A stretch of 64,000 bases of DNA from Marivita sp003149565 (GTDB taxonomy: Bacteria; Pseudomonadota; Alphaproteobacteria; Rhodobacterales; Rhodobacteraceae). Position numbers and translations under genes: made by a program. The DNA lies in NCBI RefSeq assembly GCF_965216415.1, contig NZ_CBDCFU010000002.1. One strand, 5' to 3'. Positions 44,096 through 52,618 of the stretch are shown piece after piece (the stretch's first letter is position 1; each line of letters begins with the position of its first letter). The notes below the pieces were generated by a model that was not told the origin of the DNA, ran no database searches, and saw nothing but the letters and a program-made list of their open reading frames with translations.

Positions 44096-45355
44096 GTGAA
44101 CAGCGTTTTCGTATCGGTTCAGCACGTTTTCGACGGCATGCAATAATGCCTCTCTTGCTGTGCAAGACGTGCTGTCTGTGGTCATCGACGGGAGGTACTG
44201 ACTTGCAAGCGGTGTCGGGATGTCTTGATTGTCCAATCGCTCAAGGAGTTCGGTGACCGCTGAGGTGGCGGTCTCCGCAGGCCAGTAGTAGCGTATTCTG
44301 TCTGACAGGCTGAAATGGCGTTGCAGCCATTTTTGGGTCTCCGTTCCGTCGTAGTACTTCAGCCAATTATCAGGCGACGCTTGCATAACATCCTCCATTG
44401 CCAGCATCAGGCGATTTCGTGGGGGGGACTGTTCAAGGACGTCCGCCACTGCATCCAGCCCATAAAGAGCCTCCCGGAGCGCAAATGTCAGCCAAGGTCC
44501 GACCTTTAGGATCGCAAAGCCGCCGTTGACGAGTGCGGCAAGGTTCGCTTCGGTTTGGTAGTCTGTCGAATGTGCTTCAAAAACCAAGCCTGGCAGTTGC
44601 TTTAGATATTTCGTCAGGTTGGCAGCCTTTTGGGGCTCAAAATGGATAACATCGCTGTGGCCGAATTCGACGCCGGGCTGGACAACCAAGCCGATAACAC
44701 GTTCGAAAACATCAATAATCCCGCGCTGTGCAAACGCTTCGCGATGGATGGCGTAAGTCTGCTCGACAGCCTCCGGTGTCGTGATCTTGAGGTCATGGCC
44801 GTTCAAAGCTTCGGTCGCGCCGCCCGGTACAGGAACTTCTGTGCCAATAATATAGACAGGTGATGGATTGCCCGGTGCATGAGCCTCGGCAATTTCGGCC
44901 AGACGGGCTGCGCGGGCTGCGGTTTCTTCGTCGTTTAACGCGACCGGTTCGCCCTTGCAGCCCATTGATGTATCCAAATGAAGCTTGGTGAACCCAGCAG
45001 CGGCGAATGCAGCGATCATTTCGTCCGCCTTTTTCATGGCGTCCTCGGCGTCGAGAGTTTTCCATGGGTTCGGTCCGAGATGATCACCCCCCAAAATGAT
45101 CTCGACGGTCTCGCAGTCCGAGCTAAGGGCGATTTGCTCGACGAAGTTGCGGAAGCCTTGGGGCGTCATCCCCGTGTACCCGCCATCTTGATTGACTTGA
45201 TTGCACGTCGCTTCGATCAATGCTGGCCGATCGAGGCGCTTCGCGATCCTCAAGGCTGCCTCAATTACGATTGGATGCGCCGAACAGACAGACGTAATTC
45301 CCTGCGGGGTGCCGGCATGAAAGGCTTCCGGTAAGGCGAGAAGAGGGTGGCGCAT
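44087..45355 (-). CDS. GatZ/KbaZ family protein, probable D-tagatose-6-phosphate epimerase or aldolase subunit
   Basis: The 422-residue protein has the features of the tagatose-bisphosphate aldolase non-catalytic subunit family (GatZ/KbaZ): GTPQGITSVCSAHPIVIEAA, ATCNQVNQDGGYTGM, EIILGGDHLGPNPW, KLHLDTSMGCKGEPVAL and VFEAHSTDYQT. In enterobacteria it supports the class II aldolase GatY/KbaY, but no such gene is here. In Agrobacterium, GatZ-type proteins act as D-tagatose-6-phosphate 4-epimerases, which would suit this setting with a PfkB kinase. It overlaps the kinase gene by ATGA. Confidence 0.82.
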   Translation of the reverse strand: MRHPLLALPEAFHAGTPQGITSVCSAHPIVIEAALRIAKRLDRPALIEATCNQVNQDGGYTGMTPQGFRNFVEQIALSSDCETVEIILGGDHLGPNPWKTLDAEDAMKKADEMIAAFAAAGFTKLHLDTSMGCKGEPVALNDEETAARAARLAEIAEAHAPGNPSPVYIIGTEVPVPGGATEALNGHDLKITTPEAVEQTYAIHREAFAQRGIIDVFERVIGLVVQPGVEFGHSDVIHFEPQKAANLTKYLKQLPGLVFEAHSTDYQTEANLAALVNGGFAILKVGPWLTFALREALYGLDAVADVLEQSPPRNRLMLAMEDVMQASPDNWLKYYDGTETQKWLQRHFSLSDRIRYYWPAETATSAVTELLERLDNQDIPTPLASQYLPSMTTDSTSCTAREALLHAVENVLNRYENAVHSR

Positions 45356-46302
45356 CAGGCAGGCTCTCCGTGGTGTCTAAGGAATGCATCTATTTCTTCG
45401 GCATTGCTGGTGCCTTCCATCGGTCCGCGTTTGCCAACCGCCAAGGCGCCCGAGGCAGATGCGCGGAGAAGCGCGGTGGCTGGGTCCGTGCCTCTGAGCC
45501 AGTAGGTTGCGAAGGCTCCGCCGAAGCAGTCACCAGCGCCAGTCGGATCAATCTCGTCTACTGAAAATGCCCGAGCAGTGACTGATTGCTGCAAGTCGTG
45601 GAAGGTGGCTCCCTTCGACCCTTTCTTGTGGACGACTGCGGAAATGCCTTTGCCAAACAACTCTGCCAGCGCGTCGTCTTCGTTCGATGCTTCGGTGAGC
45701 AAAGTTAATTCGTCACCGCTGGGCAAGAACAGGTCTGTTTGATCAAGTAACTGATGCATTGCTTGTCGCATTCCATCCTTTTTCAGCATCTCTTTGCGGA
45801 GGTTAGGGTCGAACGAAACGCTTCCTCCGCGACGTTTGACCAACTGAGCTGCGCGGAGGTTGAGTTCGATGAATGTGGGCGAGGACAACGAAGATCCCAT
45901 GACATGCAGGTGATCCGCGCTGTCAAACAAGGTCTGAGCCGCCTGTGTCATGTCGACTTGCCCGCAAGCCGAGTGTTCTATGTTGAAGATGAAATCGCGT
46001 GAACCGTCTTGTCGATAGCGCACGAATGCCGTTCCAGTCGGACGGGTCAGGTCCTCGGATATCGCAGAGACGTCGACCCCGTCAGACTGTAACCGAGAAA
46101 TGTTCAAGCGCCCAAAATCATCGCAACCTACCGATGAAACAATGCCGCAAGGTTGTCCGAGCTTCGCAACCTGATCGATAAAGATCGCGGGAGCGCCGGA
46201 AGGAAAGGGTCCGGTGAGGGCGAGAGGCGTCAGGAACCCGTCGCCAATTTGGTCGGCCATGATCTCGACCAGGATCTCGCCAATAACGATGATTTTTTTC
46301 AT
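45355..46302 (-). CDS. PfkB family sugar kinase
   Basis: The ATG at 46302 (MKKIIVIGEILVEIM) follows GGAGA; the frame to 46401 extends past the promoter region. At 315 residues it is a ribokinase-type enzyme with GEILVEIM at the N-terminus, the second family signature DPTGAGDCFGGAFATYW (about residue 245, catalytic D), and the lid region FIDQVAKLG. It transfers ATP phosphate to a ketose, and with the gatZ-like gene a tagatose or fructose kinase is likely. It lies downstream of a LacI-type operator (46407-46420) and is divergent from the LacI gene. Confidence 0.85.
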   Translation of the reverse strand: MKKIIVIGEILVEIMADQIGDGFLTPLALTGPFPSGAPAIFIDQVAKLGQPCGIVSSVGCDDFGRLNISRLQSDGVDVSAISEDLTRPTGTAFVRYRQDGSRDFIFNIEHSACGQVDMTQAAQTLFDSADHLHVMGSSLSSPTFIELNLRAAQLVKRRGGSVSFDPNLRKEMLKKDGMRQAMHQLLDQTDLFLPSGDELTLLTEASNEDDALAELFGKGISAVVHKKGSKGATFHDLQQSVTARAFSVDEIDPTGAGDCFGGAFATYWLRGTDPATALLRASASGALAVGKRGPMEGTSNAEEIDAFLRHHGEPA

Positions 46303-46406
46303 GGATCTCCTAGCACTGTTGGTCACCGACGTGGACGCGTCTGGTGTTGCCTTGAGAGCAAGCGACCCTTGACGGGTGCCACTCTGCGCACATAAGGTCA
46401 AATTAA

Positions 46407-46420
46407 TTTCCGCGCGTAAA
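46407..46420. promoter_or_regulatory. Candidate LacI-family operator in the kinase/LacI divergent gap
   Basis: TTTCCGCGCGTAAA differs by one base from the perfect palindrome TTTACGCGCGTAAA, and its right half recurs before smoE. It is 87 bases upstream of the LacI ATG (46509) and 104 bases upstream of the kinase ATG (46302). It probably binds the LacI-type regulator encoded here, giving autoregulation and control of the kinase. Confidence 0.6.
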
Positions 46421-46508
46421 GATGTTTCTCAGTGCGCGGAGCTTCTGTGAGAGCATTCGCCTGTTTATAGTCTGGGCGGTGTTTGATGGTATCTGCGCGG
46501 GAAGCTCA

Positions 46509-47540
46509 ATGGATGGCAGTAAAATAAAGAATATGGACGAGTTCGCCGCGGTGGCGGGGATTTCGCGTCCAACGATTTCGAAGTACTTCCATGACCCGAG
46601 CAGTGTGAAGCAATCGACGCGTGCGCGCATCGAGGAGGCGCTGGACAAGCACGATTATCGTCCAAACATCTTTGCGATGAACCAGAATCGCAAGTTGACG
46701 CGGACGGTGGGCATCGTCATGCCCTACCTTGCTGACCCCATTTTTGGCGAGATAGCCCGGACCATTGAGCGGCGCTGTATCGATGCTGGATATCGGACCG
46801 CGCTTTTTAGCTCGCACGGTGAGAGCTCTGGCGAGATAGAGGCTTTGGAAAGCTTGCGTGCATTGAGGCCTTCGGGCGTAATGTTGGCGCCCTTGGGGCG
46901 TTTCTCTGATCGTGATTTCATTTCAGGGTTCTGCGAAGAGTTTCCAACAGTCATATTTGACCGTGATATTGAGGGTGTCGGTGAGGCCTTTGTTGGCTCG
47001 GATAATGCAAGTTTTGTTAGTCAAAGCGTTGAATATCTGACCCGCATCGGGGATCCCCCATGCTTTTTCGAGATGAAGAATCCTGCAAACCCGAATTCAA
47101 TAGCCCGCCGCCAGGGTTATATGAGGTCAATGCGCGAGCGTGGGTTCGAGCCAATGGTGGTTCAGGTGGATGGTGAGGGTTGGGAGTTCGAGCGAATCGG
47201 TTACGACGGCGGTCTTAGGGTGATTGAGAATCGCAGCCTTCCGACCAACACTGTTCTGTGCAGTAATGACCGCTTGGCGATCGGCTTTCTTGCCGCCTGC
47301 TATGAGAAAGGCCTGCGTGTCGGACGGGGCAGCGGGAGCGCCTTACGGGTTGCTGGACACGATAATCACCCGCACGCTCGATTCACGTGCCCGTCCTTGA
47401 CAACAGTGGCACATGAATATGAGGCGATCTCAGAAACCGGTGTATCGACCCTGTTTGATTTGATTGAGCAGGGTGGCAGATTTGAGGGGCGACGTGTAGA
47501 GCGCCTGCCGACGCGTTTGATCATGAGGGACTCGGCCTGA
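46509..47540 (+). CDS. LacI family transcriptional regulator
   Basis: The ATG at 46509 (MDGSKIKNMDEFAAVAGISR) is preceded by GGGAAG. The product is 343 residues with a LacI HTH (MDEFAAVAGISRPTISKYFH) and hinge, followed by the periplasmic-binding-like effector domain (RTVGIVMPYLADPIFGEIAR). LacI-type regulators with a sugar or polyol effector repress the neighbouring uptake genes. The operators at 46407-46420 and 47566-47579 fit this. It stands between the kinase gene and smoE. Confidence 0.9.
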   Translation: MDGSKIKNMDEFAAVAGISRPTISKYFHDPSSVKQSTRARIEEALDKHDYRPNIFAMNQNRKLTRTVGIVMPYLADPIFGEIARTIERRCIDAGYRTALFSSHGESSGEIEALESLRALRPSGVMLAPLGRFSDRDFISGFCEEFPTVIFDRDIEGVGEAFVGSDNASFVSQSVEYLTRIGDPPCFFEMKNPANPNSIARRQGYMRSMRERGFEPMVVQVDGEGWEFERIGYDGGLRVIENRSLPTNTVLCSNDRLAIGFLAACYEKGLRVGRGSGSALRVAGHDNHPHARFTCPSLTTVAHEYEAISETGVSTLFDLIEQGGRFEGRRVERLPTRLIMRDSA

Positions 47541-47565
47541 GTTCCAGCGTGCTCAGAGAATAAAT

Positions 47566-47579
47566 TTATCGCGCGTAAA
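47566..47579. promoter_or_regulatory. Candidate LacI-family operator upstream of smoE
   Basis: TTATCGCGCGTAAA shares CGCGCGTAAA with the site at 46407-46420 and has two mismatches to the same palindrome. It lies 72 bases before the smoE ATG. Matching sites in front of two transcripts of the locus suggest one regulator for both. Confidence 0.6.
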
Positions 47580-47650
47580 AAAATCTTGCGTCGGCCGTTG
47601 CCTTGTGTTTATTTCGCCGCCAGGTCAATCAGCCACAGGGAGGAAAACTG

Positions 47651-48973
47651 ATGAACCTGAGGAAAACTTTTGCCTCTGCAACGGCTATGTCGCTTGTCAT
47701 GAGCGCGGGGGCGTTTGCCGAAGAGATCACCATCGCGACCGTCAACAACGCCGATATGATTGTCATGCAGGAACTCGCTCCGCAGTGGGAAGAGGCCACC
47801 GGAAATACGATCAATTGGGTTGTTCTAGAAGAAAACGTACTGCGTCAGCGTACCACCCAAGACATATCGACCAATGGCGGTTCGTTCGACATCATGTTCA
47901 TCGGTGCGTACGAGACACCGATCTGGGGTGCCAATGGCTGGCTTGAGCCGCTGAATGAATTTGCCGACGATGCAGATTACGACCTCAATGATATTTTCCA
48001 GCTCGTCCGCAACGGTTTGTCGGACAGCGAAGGCAACCTTTACGCGCTGCCGCTCTATTCCGAGACCTCTTTCACGTACTACCGGACTGACGTTTTTGAA
48101 GACAAAGGGATCGCCGTTCCTGAGGGTCAGCCGACTTACGAGGAATTCGCAGAGATGGCTGCGGCAGCCCACGATCCAGAAAACGGCATCTTCGGCACAT
48201 GCCAGCGCGGCAAGGCTGGCTGGGGCGAGAACATGGCATTCGTGGGTCCGCTGGTAAATGCGTTCGGCGGGCGTTGGTTTGACATGGACTGGCAGCCGCA
48301 GCTCGACTCGGAAGAGTGGAACAACGCAATCACCTACTACGTCGACCTTGTGAGCAATTACGGGCCTCCGGGTGCGTCGTCGAATGGTCACAACGAAAAC
48401 CGCGCTCTTTTCAAGGATGGCAAGTGTGCGACTTGGGTCGACGCGACTTCCGCTGCGACGGACGTGAAGAATCCGGACACATCGTCCGTTGCGGACGTGA
48501 CCGATTTCTTCAAGGCGCCCAAGCAGGTCACGGACAAAGGCACCGGTTGGTTCTGGTCCTGGGCGCTGGCAATCCCGGCAAGCTCGCAGAACAAAGACAC
48601 CGCCAAGGACTTCCTGAAGTGGGCAACCTCGAAAGAGTATTTCGAGCTGGTCGGCGAAACGAAAGGTTGGGTGGCTGTCCCCAGCGGCACACGTCAGTCA
48701 ATCGAAGCGGATCCGCGTCGTCTTGAGGCCGCGCCGTTCGCTTCAACCATCGTAGATGCCATCCTCTCAGTTGACCCGGCTGACCCGACGCTTGAACCCG
48801 TTCCCTACACTGGTGTTCAGTTCGTCGCGATCCCCGAGTTCCAGGGTATCGGCAACTATGTCGGTCAGCAGATTTCGGCGGCCCTCGCGGGTCAGCAGTC
48901 GGTCGAAGAGGCGCTGGCAAATAGCCAAACCTTCGCTGTCCGGGAAATGACCAAAGCCGGTTACATCAAGTAA
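47651..48973 (+). CDS. smoE: Polyol ABC transporter periplasmic binding protein
   Basis: The ATG at 47651 is preceded by GGGAGGAAAAC. The 440-residue product has a signal peptide (MNLRKTFASATAMSLVMSAG, cleaved near AFAEE). The mature protein begins ITIATVNNADMIVMQELAPQ and has the SmoE-type traits QDISTNGGSFDIMFIGAYET and LPLYSETSFTYYRTDVF. It binds sorbitol, mannitol or a similar polyol and hands it to SmoFGK. The following hairpin separates it from the permease genes and would raise its relative amount. The synteny smoEFGK-smoS-mtlK is that of known Rhodobacter polyol loci. Confidence 0.9.
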   Translation: MNLRKTFASATAMSLVMSAGAFAEEITIATVNNADMIVMQELAPQWEEATGNTINWVVLEENVLRQRTTQDISTNGGSFDIMFIGAYETPIWGANGWLEPLNEFADDADYDLNDIFQLVRNGLSDSEGNLYALPLYSETSFTYYRTDVFEDKGIAVPEGQPTYEEFAEMAAAAHDPENGIFGTCQRGKAGWGENMAFVGPLVNAFGGRWFDMDWQPQLDSEEWNNAITYYVDLVSNYGPPGASSNGHNENRALFKDGKCATWVDATSAATDVKNPDTSSVADVTDFFKAPKQVTDKGTGWFWSWALAIPASSQNKDTAKDFLKWATSKEYFELVGETKGWVAVPSGTRQSIEADPRRLEAAPFASTIVDAILSVDPADPTLEPVPYTGVQFVAIPEFQGIGNYVGQQISAALAGQQSVEEALANSQTFAVREMTKAGYIK

Positions 48974-48986
48974 CCTCCTTCCGGAG

Positions 48987-49013
48987 TGGGCTGGCGCCTC
49001 ACGCGCCAGCCCA
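48987..49013 (+). terminator. Hairpin between smoE and smoF
   Basis: TGGGCTGGCGC (48987-48997) pairs exactly with GCGCCAGCCCA (49003-49013) around loop CTCAC, an 11-base perfect stem. Only TTT follows, so it is probably a partial terminator or 3'-protecting structure for the binding-protein mRNA. Confidence 0.75.
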
Positions 49014-49115
49014 TTTCCAGTTCACTTGTATCCAGTTCGTTGAGCATTTCAGCAAGTGCCCGTCCGTGGCATTTCCTCAAGTGCTATCCGCTATTCGTTT
49101 GGGAGGGCGAAGCGA

Positions 49116-49988
49116 ATGTCTACGAAAGCATCCAGATCCGCCGCGCGACTGATGATATCGCCAGCAGTGGTTCTGCTTCTGATGTGGATGATCGTCCCCC
49201 TGGTGATGACGGTCTATTTCTCATTCCTCCGCTACAATCTCCTTTCGCCTGGAGCGACGCCTTGGGCAGGGTGGGACAACTACTACTGGTTTATCACCGA
49301 TCCGAGTTTCAATGATGCCATATGGAACACATTGGCTCTGGTGGGGGGAATTCTGGTGATCACCGTTGTTGGTGGGATCGGGTTTGCTCTATTGCTCGAC
49401 AGACCAATGTTCGGCACCGGCATTATACGTATTATGGTGATTGCACCGTTCTTTGTGATGCCGACTGTGTCGGCGTTGGTGTGGAAGAATATGTTCTTCA
49501 ATCCGGTGAACGGGATATTTGGGAATATCGCAACGAGTCTCGGGCTCCAGCCAATCGATTTCTTCGCAGAAATCCCACTGCTGTCCATCATCTTCATCGT
49601 GTCTTGGATGTGGTTGCCGTTTGCCACTCTGATCCTGCTCACCGCATTGCAGTCTCTGGATCAAGAACAGCTTGAAGCAGCTGAGATGGATGGGGCAAGC
49701 TGGAGCAACCGCTTCTGGTACATCATGCTTCCGCACCTCGCGCGGGCGATTACCGTTGTGATCCTGATCCAGACAATCTTTCTGCTGTCTGTATTTGCGG
49801 AAATCCTGGTGACCACAAATGGCGGTCCAGGCACAGCGACCACGAACCTGACCTACCTGATCTATGTCTCGTCGCTCCTGCAATTCGACGTGGGTATGGG
49901 CAGCGCTGGCGGCGTGTTCGCCATCATTCTCGCCAACATCGTTGCGATCTTCCTTATGCGGATGATTGGCAAGAACTTGGACGCTTGA
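49116..49988 (+). CDS. smoF: Polyol ABC transporter permease
   Basis: The ATG at 49116 (MSTKASRSAARLMISPAVVL) is chosen because GGGAGGGCGAAGC precedes it. The 290-residue protein has six membrane spans, MALB-type, with the EAA loop LEAAEMDGASWSNRFWYIML near residue 200. It pairs with SmoG in the channel. It is the first of the SmoFGK genes after the hairpin. Confidence 0.9.
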   Translation: MSTKASRSAARLMISPAVVLLLMWMIVPLVMTVYFSFLRYNLLSPGATPWAGWDNYYWFITDPSFNDAIWNTLALVGGILVITVVGGIGFALLLDRPMFGTGIIRIMVIAPFFVMPTVSALVWKNMFFNPVNGIFGNIATSLGLQPIDFFAEIPLLSIIFIVSWMWLPFATLILLTALQSLDQEQLEAAEMDGASWSNRFWYIMLPHLARAITVVILIQTIFLLSVFAEILVTTNGGPGTATTNLTYLIYVSSLLQFDVGMGSAGGVFAIILANIVAIFLMRMIGKNLDA

Positions 49989-49998
49989 GGAGGATCAC

Positions 49999-50832
49999 AT
50001 GGCACGTGCAGTTTCGACCAAGCAGAAAAGTATCAATACCGCGATTGCTGGAACGCTTGGCTTCCTGATGTTCTTTCCAATTCTTTGGATCCTGATCCTG
50101 TCCTTCAAGACGGAAGAAGACGCGATCAGGGCCCCTTTGGAAGTTCTGTTCTCAAGTGGTTGGACGCTGGACAGCTTTGCAGCCGTGCAAGCCCGGTCTG
50201 ACTATTTCAAGCATTTCTCAAACTCGGTCATCATCTCCTTGGGATCGACGATCCTTGGTCTTTTGATCGCCATTCCGGCAGCTTGGTCGATGGCATTTGT
50301 ACCTTCGCGGCACACCAAAAACATCCTGATGTGGATGCTCTCGACAAAAATGCTGCCTCCGGTTGGCGTGCTGGTGCCGATCTATTTGATCTTCCGTGAC
50401 ACCGGGCTTTTGGACAGTCGGACGGGGCTGACCATCGTTCTGACGCTGATGAATCTGCCGATCATTGTCTGGATGCTGTACACATACTTCAAGGAAATCC
50501 CAGGTGAAATCCTTGAAGCGGCGCGGATGGATGGCGCAAGTCTGCGAGAGGAAGTGCTCTACGTCCTGACGCCCATGGCGATCCCGGGAATGGCGTCCAC
50601 GATGCTTTTGAATATCATCCTGGCTTGGAACGAGGCCTTCTGGACGCTGAACCTGACGGCGGCCAAGGCGGCCCCTTTGACGGCCTTTATCGCAAGTTAC
50701 TCAAGCCCAGAGGGTCTGTTTTACGCGAAGCTTTCGGCGGCATCGATCATGGCGATTGCACCGATCCTGATCATGGGCTGGTTCAGCCAGAAACAACTCG
50801 TCCGCGGCCTGACCTTCGGCGCGGTGAAATAA
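49999..50832 (+). CDS. smoG: Polyol ABC transporter permease
   Basis: The ATG at 49999 (MARAVSTKQKSINTAIAG) follows GAGGAGG, and the product has 277 residues. It has six predicted spans, with MFFPILWILILSFKTEEDAI near the start, and the EAA loop LEAARMDGASLREEVLYVLT in the C-terminal half. It is the second channel subunit, partner of SmoF. Ten bases separate it from smoF and eleven from smoK, so the three are one operon. Confidence 0.9.
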   Translation: MARAVSTKQKSINTAIAGTLGFLMFFPILWILILSFKTEEDAIRAPLEVLFSSGWTLDSFAAVQARSDYFKHFSNSVIISLGSTILGLLIAIPAAWSMAFVPSRHTKNILMWMLSTKMLPPVGVLVPIYLIFRDTGLLDSRTGLTIVLTLMNLPIIVWMLYTYFKEIPGEILEAARMDGASLREEVLYVLTPMAIPGMASTMLLNIILAWNEAFWTLNLTAAKAAPLTAFIASYSSPEGLFYAKLSAASIMAIAPILIMGWFSQKQLVRGLTFGAVK

Positions 50833-50843
50833 AGGGAACGACC

Positions 50844-51851
50844 ATGGGACGCATCACGCTTGAAAAGGTCACCAAAAGCTTTGGCGAGGTGGAGGTCATT
50901 CCACCGCTTGATCTCACGATTGAAGATGGTGAGTTCACAGTATTCGTTGGTCCGTCAGGCTGCGGCAAATCAACCTTGCTTCGGTTGATCGCGGGTTTGG
51001 AGGACACAACATCCGGCCATATTCGCATTGATGGCGAGGACGCCACCGATCTGCCGCCGGCCAAGCGTGGGTTGGCCATGGTTTTCCAATCCTATGCCCT
51101 CTACCCGCATATGTCGGTGCGCAAGAATATCGCCTTTCCCATGAAGATGGCAAAAGTGCCAGAAGACGAACAAAATCGTCGGATTGAGCAGGCGGCAAAG
51201 GCATTGAACCTGACCGAGTATCTCGACCGCCGCCCCGGTCAGCTCTCTGGCGGACAACGTCAACGGGTTGCCATTGGACGTGCAATTGTCCGAGAACCGG
51301 CAGCGTTTTTGTTTGACGAGCCTTTGTCGAACCTTGATGCCGCGTTGCGTGTTGGAATGCGTTTGGAAATCTCAGAATTGCATAAACGGCTTGCGACAAC
51401 GATGATTTACGTCACTCATGATCAAGTCGAAGCCATGACGATGGCTGACAAGATCGTCGTTCTGCGGGCTGGGAATATTGAACAGGTTGGCTCGCCTCTC
51501 GAACTCTACAAGGAGCCACGCAACACGTTTGTTGCAGGTTTTATCGGCTCGCCCAAAATGAACCTCTTTGAAGGCCCGGAGGCGGAGAAGCTGGGGGCGC
51601 ACACTGCGGGTGTCCGGCCCGAACATATTGAGGTTGGAGACCCTGCAAGTACCTATTGGAGCGGCACTGTCGGTGTGGCAGAGCATTTGGGGTCTGACAC
51701 CTTTTTCCATATCCATGAAACGGGCCTTGCAGACACCATTACGGTGCGTGCACCAGGAGATGTCGATTACAAGCACGGCGATCGGATCGGTTTGAACCCA
51801 CGCATGGACATGATTCACAAATTCGACCAGCAGGGGCTACGCATTCAATGA
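50844..51851 (+). CDS. smoK: Polyol ABC transporter ATP-binding protein
   Basis: The ATG at 50844 (MGRITLEKVTKSFGEVEVIP) gives 335 residues, the normal size for MalK-type ATPases. It shows Walker A VGPSGCGKSTLLR, Q-loop VFQSYALYPHMSV, signature LSGGQRQRV, Walker B AFLFDEPLSNLDA and switch VTHDQVEAMT. The C-terminal part (residues 240-335) is a TOBE regulatory domain. It powers SmoEFG. The stop overlaps the ATG of the next gene by four bases. Confidence 0.92.
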   Translation: MGRITLEKVTKSFGEVEVIPPLDLTIEDGEFTVFVGPSGCGKSTLLRLIAGLEDTTSGHIRIDGEDATDLPPAKRGLAMVFQSYALYPHMSVRKNIAFPMKMAKVPEDEQNRRIEQAAKALNLTEYLDRRPGQLSGGQRQRVAIGRAIVREPAAFLFDEPLSNLDAALRVGMRLEISELHKRLATTMIYVTHDQVEAMTMADKIVVLRAGNIEQVGSPLELYKEPRNTFVAGFIGSPKMNLFEGPEAEKLGAHTAGVRPEHIEVGDPASTYWSGTVGVAEHLGSDTFFHIHETGLADTITVRAPGDVDYKHGDRIGLNPRMDMIHKFDQQGLRIQ

Positions 51852-52618
51852 AGCGGTTAGACGGAAAAATTGCGATCGTTACAGGCGGAGCACGCGGTAT
51901 CGGTCGTGCCATTTGCGAAGCGCTTGCCCGGGAAGGTGCCAAGGTTGCTGTTGCGGACTTGTTGGAAGACGATGCCCGCGAGACGGCCGGTGCATTTGGC
52001 GATGCCGGTATGGCCGTCAAAATGGACGTCACCGACCTCGGATCAATCAACCAAGCTGTCAAGGAAGTTGCAGACGCGTGGGGCGGGATCGATATCCTCG
52101 TGAATAACGCCGGGATTTTCAACATGGCGTCGCTCGATAAAATCACGATGTCCGATTATCGCCGACAGTACGATGTGAATGTCGGAGGGACGATTTTTGT
52201 CAGCCAGGTTGTCGCGCCGTTCCTCAAGAAGCGTGGTGGTGGATCGATTATCAATTTTGCCAGCCAAGCCGGACGTCGTGGTGAGGCAAATGTGACGATC
52301 TATTGCTCGACAAAGGCTGCAGTCATCTCAATCACGCAATCGTTGGCTTTGGAACTGGCGCCCGACAATATTCGAGTGAATGGCATAGCGCCAGGCGTGA
52401 TCGATACGCCAATGTGGGATCACGTTGATGCTCAATTTGCCGAGTACGAGAATAAGCCAAAAGGCCAGAAGAAGCGTGAAGTCGGTGAAGCGGTGCCTCT
52501 TGGCCGCATGGGCGACCCGATTGACGTGGCAGATCCTGTCGTTTTCCTCGCCTCCGACGAGGCTCGCTATGTCACCGCGCAAACTCTGAATGTCGACGGC
52601 GGAAATTGGATGAGCTGA
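51848..52618 (+). CDS. smoS: Polyol dehydrogenase, short-chain (SmoS type)
   Basis: This 256-residue short-chain dehydrogenase shows the NAD-binding TGGARGIGRAICEALAREGA at residues 12-31 and the catalytic Y-C-S-T-K (YCSTK) near residue 155. It also has the NAGIFNMASLD segment and the NVDGGNWMS end that I associate with sorbitol dehydrogenase SmoS of Rhodobacter. It oxidises a hexitol to a ketose with NAD. Its overlap with smoK (ATGA) puts it in the uptake operon, so the imported polyol is its substrate. Confidence 0.85.
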   Translation: MKRLDGKIAIVTGGARGIGRAICEALAREGAKVAVADLLEDDARETAGAFGDAGMAVKMDVTDLGSINQAVKEVADAWGGIDILVNNAGIFNMASLDKITMSDYRRQYDVNVGGTIFVSQVVAPFLKKRGGGSIINFASQAGRRGEANVTIYCSTKAAVISITQSLALELAPDNIRVNGIAPGVIDTPMWDHVDAQFAEYENKPKGQKKREVGEAVPLGRMGDPIDVADPVVFLASDEARYVTAQTLNVDGGNWMS

